DNA from: Holothuria scabra
Lineage: Eukaryota; Echinodermata; Holothuroidea; Aspidochirotida; Holothuriidae
Direction of reading: 5' to 3'
DNA: 64,000 nucleotides
Assembly: GCA_037179385.1 (NCBI GenBank)
Contig: CM074185.1
Location: forward strand, 11,522,922-11,586,921
The notes under the pieces were generated by a model. It was not told where the DNA came from. It did not search any database and saw only the letters and a program-made list of their open reading frames with translations. A program made the translations under genes and the position numbers. Shown here piece by piece: positions 21,120-33,290 of the stretch. The number at the start of each line of letters is the position of its first letter. Positions within the stretch are counted from its first letter, which is position 1.

Positions 21120-22680
21120 TGGTAAGTGGGTCTGCTGCCCCTCTTTTACTAACACCACCATTACTTGCTTACACGATGTTGAGTTCGCGCTAGAAGGGCC
21201 TGTATAATAGAGTAGTCAGATTCCTGTTTACTCATTCAAAATGCCGTTTTGCATTGCGGAAGGATATATTGCAAAAAATGCTTGAAACACCTTCAATTTT
21301 CTTTGAATGATTACTTCAACTGCTTTCCTACCACATAGAGATCACAAATTGAACACATCTCTTCACTAACATGGTCTAATCTCCCCCCCCCCCCCAAAAA
21401 AAAAAAAGTTTTTCTAGGGTGTTAAATTCGTAGGGTAACCTGCTTCGCCGGGATTCCCCTTGAATAAGTGCTGTGCTACCTTTTGTCTTCACTGCAATGT
21501 CATACATATCACTCATCCGTGTTTGTGAAAAACCATGGGGGGTCGTCCCATGGTTGCATTGACAGAAGAACTATATTCAAAAAAGGTCACAGCAGGGAGC
21601 TGCCTTTAGAAGCAGCTCCCTAGTATTAGTCCCGTTCATATACGTCACTAGTATCCCTTCCCCAATTACTTCTAAGTTCAACTTTTAATGAAACTTGAAC
21701 GACATTGTCTTACACAAATCAGAGTGTCGAACCATCCAGTAATCAATCATAAAGATACATTGCATCATTTTTGCGTCCTATAATGAAACGTGAATACCAA
21801 AATGTCGATGTTTATAATTTATAGCTATTAGCTGCGATTCGTCTGTCATCACACTATTGACCAGACCCGTTTCTTATTACATTCAAGAGCAAGAACTTTT
21901 TGTCGCTTCTTTGACGATGTCCTTTTACTACGGAAGAAAATATTGTCATTGTAGTAAGTTTATGTATGGCCATGACTCGCAATTGATGAAACGATTACCT
22001 AAAGTATATAAAAGCAATAAGTAAGACAGTTCTATGAATACGAATAAACTGTCGAGTAAAAGATTCCGTAGAAGACGAATTTCATCATTCCAACAATTAC
22101 AACCCGTCTGCAATACAATTGTAGTTTGGGGTGAAAAGTTTGGCCCTTTACTACGGGAAGTTGCAACTTTCTGCTTACTATAAGTTGACCCTTATCAGCT
22201 TATGTTATGTGACGTAGACACTAAAATTAGACCGTGCACAGAGGGTCAAATTGTTGGTTTACGGACGAAGATTTGAACATTTCAAGACATTTCGTAACTG
22301 TAAATTTCTAGCTAAGTGGCTCGTTCGTTTCATCTCTTTGCCCTTTTCGGAAATGGAAAGTTCGCAAGATATTTATGAGCTAATTATTCTCTAGTTTGTT
22401 ATAATTATGCCAGGGAGTTGTGGTGTTATCAGGAAAACGTTTAACTTATTCATCATAAAGTCCATTTTTCTCTTTAAAGTGATTTGTTCAACTATTGCAA
22501 CTATTGCCAAATACGGGCAATGGTTATGAGAATCGGGTAATCTGATTTTCGATAATTTAATGATGTAGGGTGAGAATGTCTTCCCGTAAGTCTGCTTGAA
22601 AATTCATTTCAACACACCGTGTAACGTGACAATTCTGTCAATAAGTGTTACTAATAGAAGAAAAATCATCTACTTCATTT
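21120..22680. other. Non-coding interior of the insertion
   Basis: No proteins recognised. A poly-C/poly-A tract lies near 21382-21406, and a hairpin GGGAGCTGC..GCAGCTCCC near 21595-21622. Confidence 0.5.
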
Positions 22681-23970
22681 CATCCAATGGTAGTGGTACA
22701 TTTTATCTGATTCTTCTGATCAAAATAGCGACTGCTATAAGATCCCCATAGGCCTTAATTTTTTCAAAAGTAAAATCATATATAGTAGGAAGTTGGGGCA
22801 CACAATTTTTTCAATATATATTGAATTTAGCCAAGAGTCGCAATAGAGTAAAATTCATTACCATGTTTTCAATTCCGCCGGTTTGTAGTTTCCCCGAAAA
22901 GATGCGGGATTAATCGATTTGCAGTGACACATTTTATCTGGTAATTTTCTGATCAAATAGCGACTGCTTAGATCCCCCTATAAGTCTGGGAAATGTCATT
23001 TTCGACTGTCTCAGGGGTTCGATTTTTCAAAATTTTCTGTTCGCTTCGCGCCAACCAGCGGTGAAGTTCCGCGCAGATAGTCTTCCTAGCAGCATTTTAG
23101 TTTCAAGTGAACAATTTTTGTGCAAACAGACCCTCGAATTAGTGACGTCTAAGACCCCCTATAAGCAAAGGTTTTGACTGTCTGAAGTGGTCAGGTTTTT
23201 TCAAAATTTCCTGCACGCTTCGTCCCAACTTATGGTGGTGCTCCACTAACACCGCTTCATAGCAGAATTTAAGTTTCAAGTGATCATTTTTTACAAAAAG
23301 AAACTCAATATAGCGAATGCTTAGATCCCCATATAAGCCCGGGAAATGCCATTTTCAACTGTCTGAACAGTCGGATATTTGAAAATGTTTTGTACGCTTC
23401 GCGCCAACTAATGGTGGCGCTCCGCTTAGTCTTTCTGGCTGAATTTTAGTTTGGAACGAACATACGTTTATCTGCAATTGAAACTTAAAAAGGCGACTGC
23501 TTGGATCCCCTTTTCAAGCCTGGGAAATGTCATTTTTGACTGTCTGAGGGGTACGAATTTTCAAATTTTCTGGACGCTCTGCGCCAACTAGTGGTGGCGC
23601 TTCGCTTTGACTGTCCTACAGGCAGAATTACATTTCTCGGGCAAAAATCTTGTGCCCCAAAAGTGAAATGCTCTCCTACGCCCCTGGAAATACTTCACTC
23701 AGGCGTGCACAGGAACAGCTGCTTGCAACATTCAGCAGGATTCCGGATTTGCGATCCCAGGATACATAGTTCAGTGGAGTAATGAACTGAGCTAATCAGT
23801 ATCTCAAAAGGGTGTTTTAATCTTAGAAAAAAATAAAAAACTGTCTCACCAGAATTAGAGACAAATTAACCTGGCAAATGCCATTTCTAGCCATCTGGGA
23901 GGTTTAAAAATCCAAAAATTTCTTTGTTCGCTCCGCGCCAACTGTTGGTGGCGCTACGCTTAGATAGTAA
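22680..23970 (+). repeat. ~180-bp tandem repeat array (GCGCCAAC family)
   Basis: Each unit carries GCGACTGCTTAGATCCCC, then GGGAAATGTCATTTTCGACTGTCTGAGGGG, then TGTACGCTTCGCGCCAACTAGTGGTGGCGCTCCGC (cited as landmarks). The GCGCCAAC landmark falls near 23050, 23225, 23404, 23585 and 23936, giving steps of about 175-181 and one double step. It lies inside the Helitron-like insertion. Single units or fragments of the same family occur at about 24.4, 29.2, 29.4, 33.05, 33.2 and 57.0 kb. Confidence 0.8.
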
Positions 23971-24191
23971 ACTCCAGCCACCCCCTACAAAAGTACCCAG
24001 CCCCCCATGGACCCCTACCAGGGCTTTGTCCCCTGAACCCCACCAGGGGCACCTAAAGCGGCCCCCTGGACCCCAGGCTGATTGGGCCAACAGTCTAAAC
24101 CCTGTACAAACATGGGCCGATTTTCCTAAATTTTTAGCCAAATCATTCGTTCATTTCATCTCTTTGCCTCGAATTAACCATTGATTTAATT

Positions 24192-24319
24192 AACTATGCA
24201 CCGACCTAAACAATGGTCAAACCATTGACCTCCAACTTTGGTCAAGATTTACTTATTTATGGTCAAATCTAACTATTAATTGGTCACTTTTGACCATACG
24301 TTTGAGTCGGTGCATAGTT
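24192..24319. mobile_element. 128-bp TIR MITE
   Basis: Terminal inverted repeats AACTATGCACCGAC and GTCGGTGCATAGTT are perfect over 14 bases and extend imperfectly through CAAAC and TGGTCAAA. The interior repeats TTGACC/GGTCAA words in both orientations. It lies within the Helitron-like insertion. No coding. Confidence 0.85.
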
Positions 24320-24384
24320 CACCATAGTGTTTTAGAGTGCTCTCTGTGGTATTGAGTTGGATTCAACCTCTCTGAAAGAAGGAT

Positions 24385-24450
24385 GATTATTCTAAACAGA
24401 GCGCCACCGCAGGTTGGCGCGAATTGTACAGAAAATGAAGTAGCCCATGA
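24385..24450 (-). repeat. GCGCCAAC-family fragment
   Basis: GAGCGCCACCGCAGGTTGGCGCGAATTGTACAGAAAAT (landmark words) is the minus-strand version of the ~180-bp unit. Confidence 0.6.
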
Positions 24451-24624
24451 AGGGAAACCTCCTTGAATATCCTGTTTAAAAAGGCAAATATACTTCTTTG
24501 TTACAGTAGTAGAGTCCATGCCCAAGGTCCAAAAGCTATTAGTAGCTAACAGTCGTCAAATCACCTTAAAAGTATAAGACGACTTGGTTTGTCGGCACCG
24601 CAACTCGTCTAGACGTTCGTCTTG

Positions 24625-26450
24625 TTTCTTTAATGTGTCCGTCCGATACTGCAGAGTCTCATGTCGAAGTCAATTCGAAAACCTTAATCAGCATAGCTAA
24701 GACCAATTGTGATCACGAAAACTTTAATCGGTGTTTCTAAATTAGGAAAGGGCTGAAAATCCAAGCCTTCCTTTTGTATATCAGGAATTGCGTTTTCACC
24801 TTTGAAAGATTTCGTGCCAAGTACGTATGTAGTAGTTCTAAAACATGCAATATTTGATAATTTGATTTAAACTTAATGGGAACGTCTTTAAAATGAATGT
24901 GTGATATTTCAATGGGTAACGTATTGGGTTAATGTTGTGCGTAGGGCGGGGGGGGGGGGGGGTGGAGGGGTTCGGCAAGGTAAGGAAAGCCTCTCATATC
25001 GTAAGGTAGTATGCAAAGAGGAGAAAAAGAACATAGAGAAAACTGAAAAGATATATCCGATTATTTGATTTGAAATTAAGTGGAACGTCTCCTACATGAA
25101 TGTTTGATATTTCAATGGGTCCCCTATCGGGTTAATGATGGGGGAAGGGGGGGGGGGGTTGCTAGGTAGGGAAAGTCCCTAACATCGCAATGAGATGTGA
25201 AAACAGAAGAAAAAGAACCCGGAGAAAACAGAAAATAGGAGCGGTCAATGCTTTTTATCATCGCCAATCAAACTACGGTGCCACAGCGCGGCCAACACAA
25301 GTTGTTGGTGTAGTCTTCGTTTTTTGATTTTTTTATGTCATTAAATGCTGTTTTCTTTTATGTTTTTATTCGATCTTGCAGAGTATCATGACGACATCAA
25401 ATCAAATACCTTAGTCAGCATAGCTAAAACCAGTATTAATCACACGAAAAATTTGATATGTGTTTAATAATTACGAAAGGGCTGATAATCCAAGTCTTCG
25501 CTTTTCATATCAGGAATTGCCATTTAACCTTTGAACGATTTCATACCATATAAGTATTTCTTCTTTGGCTAACACCTCTCGCTGGAAAGGAGTCTTGAAA
25601 TTAATGTGAACATATTTTCAACAAAAGTTTAATAGTTCAAAAAATGCGTCCTGGTTGTTAAAAATTCGTTAATAGGTTCCGAATGCGATATTGGTTTGTT
25701 AGTCTACCTAAATATGACCCTTTTGTTTATATTTTCTTTCGATACTCCAGAGTCTTAGGTTGACATAAGTTTGATTACCTTCCGTAGTATAACTGAAAGG
25801 AATATTGATTTTATAAAACATTATATATGTGTTTGGTAATTAGGGAAGGGCTGAAAATCCAAGTCTTCGGTTTGTATATCAGGAATTGCGTTTTCACTTT
25901 TGAAAGATTTCGTACCACGTTTGTAATTGTTTCATTAAGGCTTTCATTGGCAATATCTATTAATTTACTTTGAAGTAAACGAACTTCTCTGAAATGAATG
26001 TTTGATATAGTACAACAGGTGCCGCATACGGTTATTGTTTCGCAGGGGCGGCGGATGAGGTGGCAATGAAGACGTCTCTCATATTCGCAAGGAAAGGTAG
26101 CCTCGTATTTGAGAATTAAGACCTCCTACATCATGTCCCTTTCAGTTATGTTTTCATCTGATACTATAGAGTCTCAGGTTGGCAGATTTTTGGAAGCCGG
26201 AAAAAACTAAAAGGAATATTAGCCACACGAAACATTTTATTCGTGTTGCACAATAAGATTCGGACTGAAAAATCTTAATTTTTCGTTTCTTTTTTTATGA
26301 ATTGCGTTTTCATGTTTGAAGAATTTCGTACCACGTAAGCCATTAATTTAAGGCTAACAGTTCCAATATCTTATGATTTTTTTCTTCCTTTTTGAGATTA
26401 ATGGGAACGTCCCTCAAATGAATTTTTAGAACTGAATAGCTTATATTGGA
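24625..26450. repeat. Irregular satellite array, right part
   Basis: The same landmarks as the left array return: GATACTGCAGAGTCTCATGTCGAA, CCAAGCCTTCCTTTTG, TTAATGGGAACGTCTTTAAAATGAATG, a poly-G run at about 24946-24962 and AGCGCGGCCAACACAAG. From about 25560 the units are increasingly diverged. It ends near 26450. Confidence 0.8.
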
Positions 26451-26454
26451 GAAT

Positions 26455-27740
26455 TGTTGGATATTAATTAAAGGAGAATTTTGGTGAAATCGAAAAAATG
26501 GGTTTGTATTAAGTGATGCTGCGTTTTACGTTTTTGAGAGCGCTCATCTCTTGTGAAGCAGGGCTTCCCTCATGTCCGTACTTCATAGAGTCATTTACCG
26601 TATGAAAATTTTAAATTTAACTAAAATGCACGACAAAACAGTAAAACAAATCATCAAGAAAAGTTCGAAAGTGCTGCACTGTGGTTGGTTACCGTATTTT
26701 ACAAACAACGATTACATCAAAACGTGAATTAAAGGCTGTGTTGTCGGGAGCGGTGCTGGTTTGAATTTCACATCATGAATGTGTTATATTAATAACACAT
26801 CAACGGTCGTATGATATACTTTTATTTGTGTTCATATGTGGAAGGAAAACCACAGAAAAACGTATTGACGTGACACAGGTACGTGAAAGAAATATAACTA
26901 TATAAAAACTAAGATAAAGAAACCGGCTAACTGTGCAAAGTGTACTTAGTTTTACACTCAACTACATAAAAAATGTCATGGGTTTGCATTTGTCGAAATT
27001 GACGTAAAGCCAGGTATGTATTTCAGACTTATCGCACATCCCATAACATAACATTTCCAAGAACAATTCCATGCTCTAAAGGTTCATAATACACTCGGAA
27101 TTTCTCCGGTGTGAGCATGATAGAAGGAATACAGAAAAACATGCCGTCGTGATGACCGTATCGTCTGTCATCTTCCTCATAATATGTAAATGATGTGAGT
27201 TTTTATTACAATATTACTTTATAAGTTATGCTCCATCTATAGTTCTTAGAATATAGGTCAGTGGTCACAGCGATTTACATTATTACCTTAAATTTAATGT
27301 AAGTAACACAATAAAAAAAGATGTAACATACTTGATTCGGAATAAGAGTTAGAGCGCTCCTCATAGCATCTGTCTTTTCAGTAAACTGAAAGGACCTTTT
27401 TTGATATATGTTCGTGTGCTTCAAAGTCCCTCCTGGTTTCTCCAGCAAAGAGAAATACCAATTACAAATACTTAACCCACGTCGCGAACGACGGCTTAAT
27501 ACAGAAGAAGCTGCGCCACTATTATTATTATTAAAATGAGCATGACAGTAGAAACCGTACTAGTTGGGTCATAAGTACCAGCAGTTTTAATATTTACTCT
27601 CGGCCAATATCAAAGGCTACCAAATCTTTCTCATGAAATCACGATCGATGATTTCGGGCTTTTCCTCCAAAAATGTGTTAAGTTCACCGACCGAATGTAA
27701 CGTCAGATAGTGGCACCGCCTACCCTTATCAATCTGTTTT
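26455..27740. other. Non-coding upstream of the pseudogene
   Basis: No exon for a signal peptide could be recognised on the + strand ahead of the pseudogene's main exon. No other gene is visible. Confidence 0.45.
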
Positions 27741-27743
27741 CAG

Positions 27744-28610
27744 ATGTAAGAGACACCCTCAAACGTGACACTGAGTGGGATTTTTCACTACCTGACATAA
27801 AACCGTATTACTTGTTATGAAGATACAAGGAGATGAAATATCCATTGGTCTTGCATATTTCACCTCTAACACATTGCAAGCAGACTCGCATGCTTTTGCT
27901 GTGGACAGCATTACATGCTATGAGGGGGTGGTAAGAGTATATCGTGGCCAGAATGAACTAGTTTTGAATGTCAAACTTAATGAAAATTGCCAAAACAATT
28001 TTTAGAAAGGACAGGCAAAAAAACAAAATATTTTCCATGTCTGAGTGATGGCATCCATACGAATTGAACCTATCCGGATCACATATCCAGGGATGACAAG
28101 ACAGCATACGTAAACATTTAATCGATCACATCTTTGAACTTCAACAGGTTAAAAACGACATTTGCTTGAAAACACTTACGGAGGAAATATGTGCGAACTA
28201 AAGGCCTGTCCACACAGGATGCGTTGCGTTCCGCTCCGGATACGACACGTCACTTTGCACGTAAATCAATGGAGCCGTCCACACAGGATGAGTTGCGTTG
28301 CGTCACGATCGATGCGGAAAAGAAGCTGACGTATCCGGCCGGATGCGTCAAATTTTGGCTAAGTCCATGTGCATCCAGAAACAGAGTTGACGTACGGAAG
28401 CATGCGTCAACTTCAATTTCTTTTATGTCTTTCTTTCATGAAATGCAATTTAGCGGGATATGGATGCAAAATGGTACTATGTTTTTGCTTAAAATTTTGT
28501 CAATGACTGGAATATTTCGGGACAGATCTTTGCTAACAGTTAAGACTCCTCTGGAAAGTATCTTTGGTTATCACTTTAATGGGATGAAATACATGGCAAT
28601 TGTTTATTAA
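27744..28610 (+). pseudogene. Pseudogene of the local cysteine-rich secreted family
   Basis: Exon 2 begins after TCTGTTTTCAG with the same phase-1 start as its paralogues (D-V-R-DTLKRDTEWDFSL). A short deletion/frameshift removes the piece before MKIQGDEISIGLAYF. The frame then runs through DSITCYEG and LNVKLNENC and hits a stop at 28003-28005. Further relics follow in shifting frames: WHPYE (family WYP), an internal stop, FELQQVKNDICLK, and MTGIFRDRSLL...SIFGYHFNG ending VY and a stop where the intact genes have VYPC. A foreign block of about 240 bp sits near 28196-28440, splitting the C-terminal part. No first exon was found. It is clearly dead but clearly of this family. Confidence 0.85.
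28196..28440. mobile_element. Insertion within the pseudogene
   Basis: The block starts GGCCTGTCCACACAGGATGCGTTGCG and repeats CCGTCCACACAGGATGAGTTGCG 60 bp later. Family homology to the paralogues stops at its left edge (..NMC) and resumes to its right (..LKILSMTGIFR). It has no coding function and its ends are approximate. Confidence 0.5.
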
Positions 28611-29137
28611 TGTTCGTATATTGATAGTGCCTCAAATCTTGTGACCATAAACTAGTACTCAATTTTAAAACTTGTAGCACGTTATGTTTGCACGGATTAT
28701 CTCGTTATATCAGGGAGTTGCAACAGAACTCCCTGGTTAGATATTACTTAAAATTAGTCTAGTTTCATTACAGATAGGCATACACCAAATGTAATATCTT
28801 TATTGTTTTCTGATTGTTAACAGACTTGATTAACTATATTGAACGAGGGAAGATTTCAAATAAATATTAAAACAGAATGTCGCCCTAAGTATTATTGTTA
28901 CACTTAAACATTTTTGTTACCGATCAATGATGCTTCCAACAAATTTCTAAACTCTATTCAGCTCTACTCCTGCGGTCTGGTAAGTTCCAACCTATCCTAC
29001 CTTCCACAGAATAATGTGCTCATTCCGCCATAGAAAAAAAGTGTCTTTCCGCCATGGCGGATTTTGAATAAACGTGCAGCTCTCGAACAATCAGAATGCC
29101 GTACTGATTGGAAGACTTCTAATAAGAGAGAAACGCT
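28611..29137. other. Non-coding
   Basis: Nothing recognised apart from a small hairpin CAGGGAGTTGCAACAGAACTCCCTG near 28710-28735. Confidence 0.5.
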
Positions 29138-29199
29138 GGGGCGTAGCCAGGGTTTTCTTGTGGGGGGGGGCAAAGTCGACTCATCGTCCCCAATCTTTA

Positions 29200-29330
29200 C
29201 CGACAGGACTATCTAAGCGGAGCGCCACCATCAGTTGGCGCGGAGCGTACAAGAAAATTTTTGGTTTTAGAAACCCCTCAGACGGCAGGAAACGGCACTT
29301 CCCGAGTGTTTTATGCTGCATGTTACCAGC
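29200..29330 (-). repeat. GCGCCAAC-family unit within the left arm (outer)
   Basis: CTAAGCGGAGCGCCACCATCAGTTGGCGCGGAGCGTACAAG (landmark) and CCCCTCAGACGGC are the minus-strand form of the ~180-bp unit. A second unit follows at about 29405-29525, and their mirror copies are at 33015-33120 and 33180-33290. Confidence 0.75.
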
Positions 29331-32300
29331 CTGGAAATATGGATCTCATTTCTGAAATTTCTCATTTAATGGAAAAAAAAAATAACAGTCTATGAAACAT
29401 GTTAATACATGTTTCTAAGCGGGGCTCTACCATCGATTGGCACGGAGTGTACCAGGAAATTTTTGGCTTTACAAACCCCTCAGATGGCCGGAAACGGCAC
29501 TTCCCGAGTGTTCTGTGCAAGAATATGTTCAGCCAGACTTCGAACTTCTCCCCGCTTCTTAATTGGAGCACTTGACAAATATTAAGGGTCTGAACATACC
29601 TTTAGCCCCCACTTTTTTATTTTTCATCGCCGCCACTGGGGTGCGGCATTTTCTTGAGGGAGCGAAGCGCCCAAGTGAGGAGCCGAGTGAAGGAACGGGG
29701 AGCGGGCATGGTTACCTCCTCCTTCCCCAAGGAGATTTTGCAATTTTACATCAAAATTGAGCGATCTGGTGAACACCTAAGCTGGAATTTTTTTCACATT
29801 TTCAATCTTGTATCAATGTTTTCCTTATTCCCCCGAGAGTAAGCGTGTGGCTGTAAGAGGGTTACTGTACGTGTCAATGGGGCCCCAGGAAATTGTGTTA
29901 ATGTCTGGGCGGGAGAAAGTGCGCACTATAAAAAGAATTTGTACTTATTTAAAGCTTATATAGGTCAATTGTCCCGGCATTTGGGCCCTATCGGGCACAA
30001 CTTATATTGTACTTCCTTCTTCGAGTCGGTACCGCACGACTGACACAAGAGATTATTAACTACAGTAAGTTTAGCGAAATGAGATGAAATTTCCGACATG
30101 TACATTAATCCATTTATTCTACTTATTAATTTAGTTGAAAAGATGGGAAGGGTTTGTACTTTATTACCTCTAGGTAACGGAACTGAGGAAGAGTGTGCAA
30201 AGCGTACTGAACATTTTGGGTTTTGTCGCAGAAATAACTCTTTTGAAAGCCAAAATAACTAAACCGACGATGGGAAGGCAACAGATTATTCCCGAGAGAG
30301 GGGCGGGCCATGCCAGTGACCAGAACAGCCGACAGTCCCTATGTCGAGGGGGTGGTGAGAAGGGGATAGGAAGGAGCCTAACTATCCCACGTCATTGTTC
30401 ATTGCAGCCTGGAGCACATTTTGCACCATATCACTTCATACTTTAAAAGCTGAGTTGCGCACTGATAGTGTTCTTTTGGGTCTGAATCGTGAAATTGCAA
30501 AGCGCGCGAAGCGGGCGAAAATTTTTGGTAGGCTTACAAAAATAACTTAGCCTATGTAATCATTAAGAACAAAAAGAAAAAAATAAGAAACTGAAGTTGT
30601 TGTAGACCGTATCGGGGAAAACATACATTGTGTCGAAACCACCTGGAATACCCGATAAAATAGCCAAACTATGCTCCGTGACTTACAATCCCTAGATATG
30701 TGGAATGGAAGTATTGAAAAAACAGGAGTGAACCCCGAAAATTTGGGGTTCTTATTAGGGAAATTGTCCCTTGAGAGCAAAAAGTAGGTAAACCACCGAG
30801 GAGACTATTCGCCGTCGGGGACTGCATACTTTATCGTAACGACTTAGAGCCCCCTCTAACGACTTAGAGACCCCTCGAAAAACTGTAAAAAAAAAAATGC
30901 CCCCGATTCCCTCCCTCCTCTTGCCGTTTATCTTATTTTTTATTATTTTTTTTTTTTTTTTGGCTCTCCTTCATTTTTTCAACATCGTCCACCGCGTCCC
31001 CAAAATTTCTGTGGGGGGGGGGGGGGGACTCTGCCCCCCTTGCCTCTGAGACATTTTATGACTGTCTGTTTAAAAAAAATAAATTTAGGAAATATATTCC
31101 ACATGTTGAACTCCAACTCCGTTTCACATTGTTACAAACGAAGGAAGGAATGAAAATTGTATGACGCATGTGAGTGAAGTGGTGAGACTTCCGTTTGAAC
31201 AATTAATAGTTTTGACTGACGTTTCTGCAACAGTCATATCTAAGGGCAAACGTGTGCACAAATGTCGGATTTACCCTAAGACATGACTGAAAAATACATG
31301 TGAAAAGCTCATATGGAATCACGTGTGAAATATTCAGTGATGAAACACAGGTGAGAGCACTAGCGTAGCCAGCCGGGGGGGGGGGGAGGGGGGCAGAGTT
31401 ACCCCCCCTACCCACAGAAATTTTGGGGACGCGATAGGCGATGTTGAAAAAATGAAGGAGAGCAAAAAAAAAAAAAATGAATAAAAAAAGATCAACGGCA
31501 AGAGGAGGGAGGGAATTGGGGGCATTTTTTTTTACAGTTTTTCGAGGGGGGGGGGGGCCTCTAAGTCGTTACGATAAAGTATGCAGTCCCCGACGGCGAC
31601 TAGTCTCCCCGATGGTTTACCTTTTTTTGCTCTCAAGGGACAATTTCCCTAATAAGAACCCCAAATTTTCGCGCGCTGTAGATTCACTCCAGTTTTTTCA
31701 ATTCTTCCATTCCATATATCTAGGGAGTGTAAGTCCTGCCAATTTACCAAGTAACTGGTAGGCAGAGTACACAGGTTTTGTAGAGGTCGTAAATTTCATC
31801 CCATATCACAAAGCTTAGTTGCTGTTCTCTTGTGAGTGTCTGCGATAGGTCAGTTGGTGAGCGACTCACGGAGCATAGTTTGGCTATTTTATCGGGTATA
31901 CCAGGTGGTTTCGACACAAAGTTTGTTATCCCCGATACGGTCTACAACCCCCAGCTTCTATTTTTTTCTTTTTGCTCTTACAAAGGCTGTGTTATTTTTG
32001 TAAGCCTACCAAAAATTTTCGCCCGGTTCGCGCGCTTTGCAATTTCACGATTCAGACCCAAAAGAACACTATCAGTGCGCAACTCGGCTTTTAAATATTA
32101 AGTGATATGGTGCAAAATGTGCTCCAGGCTGCAATGACATGGGATATTTAGGCTCCTTCACATCCCCTTCTCACCACCCCCTCGACATAGGGCTGTCGGC
32201 TGTTGTGGTCACATGCATGGCCCGCCCCCTGTCGGGAATAATCCGTCGCCTTCCCATCGTCGGTTTAGCTATTTTGGCTTTCAAAAGAGTTATTTCTTAA

Positions 32301-33014
32301 AGTTATTTATTAAACCCCAAAATGTTCGGTACGCTTTGCACACTCTCCCCCAGTTCCGTTACCTAGAGCTTATAAAGTACAAACCCTTCCCATCTTTTCA
32401 AGTAAATTAATAAGTAGAATAAATGGATAAATGTACATGTCAGGAATTTCATCTCATTTCGCTAAACTTAGTTAATAATCTCTTGTGTCAGTCGTGCGGT
32501 ACCGACTCGAAGAAGGAAGTACAATATAAGTTGTGCCCGATAGGGCCCAAATGCCGGGACAATTGACCTATATAAGCTTTAAATAAGTACAAATCCTTTA
32601 TATAGTTCGCACTTACTCCCGCCCAAACCTAAACACAATTCCCTGGGCCCCATTGACTCGTACAGTAACCCTCTTACAGCCACACACTAATTCTCGAGGG
32701 AATAAGGAAAATATTGATACAAGATTGAAAATGTCAAAAAATTCCAGCTTAGGTGTTCACCAGATCGCTCAATTTCGATGTAAAATTGCAAAATTTCCTT
32801 GGGGAAGGAGGGGAGAGAACTACTCCCTCTCCCCGTTCCCTCGCTCGGCTCCTCACTTAGGCGCTTCGCTCCCTCAAGAAAATGCCGCACCCCAGTGGCG
32901 GCGATGGAAAATGAAAAAGTGGGGGCTAAAGGTATGTTCAGCCCCTTAATATTTGTCAAGTGTTCCAATTAAGAAGCGGAGAGAATTTCGAAGTCAAGCT
33001 GAACATATTCTTGC

Positions 33015-33290
33015 TTAAAACACTCAGGAAGTGCCGTTTCCGGCCATCTGAGGGGTTTGTAAAGCCAAAAATTTCCTGAGTGGTACGCTCCGTGCCAATC
33101 GATGGTAGAGCTCCGCTTAGAAACACGTATTAACATGTTTCATTTTTGCATTAAATGAGATCCATATTCCAGGCTGGGAACATGCAGCATAAAACACTCG
33201 GGAAGTGCCGTTTCCTGCCAACTGAGGGGTTTCTAAAACCAAAAATTTTCTTGTACGCTCCGCGCCAACTGATGGTGGCGCTCCGCTGTC
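33015..33290 (+). repeat. Two GCGCCAAC-family units in the right arm
   Basis: Plus-strand units (ACGCTCCGCGCCAACTGATGGTGGCGCTCCGC and a diverged neighbour with GTGCCAATCGATGGTAGAGC) mirror those of the left arm. Confidence 0.75.

Larger units (their letters stand above)
18329..24624 (+). mobile_element. ~6.3-kb Helitron-like insertion, decayed
   Basis: Satellite sequence stops at TTAATCGTTTTT on the left and resumes with TTTCTTTAATGTGTCCG on the right, so everything between is an insertion. The ends share AGTTGCGGTGCC in inverted orientation: the left end continues as a hairpin (GCGGTGCCTGCC..GGCAGCACCGC), the right end is GGCACCGCAACT followed by the palindrome CGTCTAGACG. Inside, at about 19.0-21.1 kb, are decayed Helitron protein segments. 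Further in are a nested CAGCTGGG MITE, a ~180-bp tandem array and a small TIR MITE. The Rep nuclease and Pif1-type helicase are absent, so this copy cannot move by itself. The Helitron/Helentron assignment rests on the protein segments; the exact ends are estimates. Confidence 0.65.

Noticed and set aside
22680..23970. CRISPR-like array
   Set aside because: Units are about 180 bp, homologous throughout with no unique spacers, and the genome is animal.
28191..28610. 139-codon open frame as an independent gene
   Set aside because: Its first two-thirds are the inserted repeat and its last third is the C-terminus of the cysteine-rich pseudogene; it is a chimera by chance.
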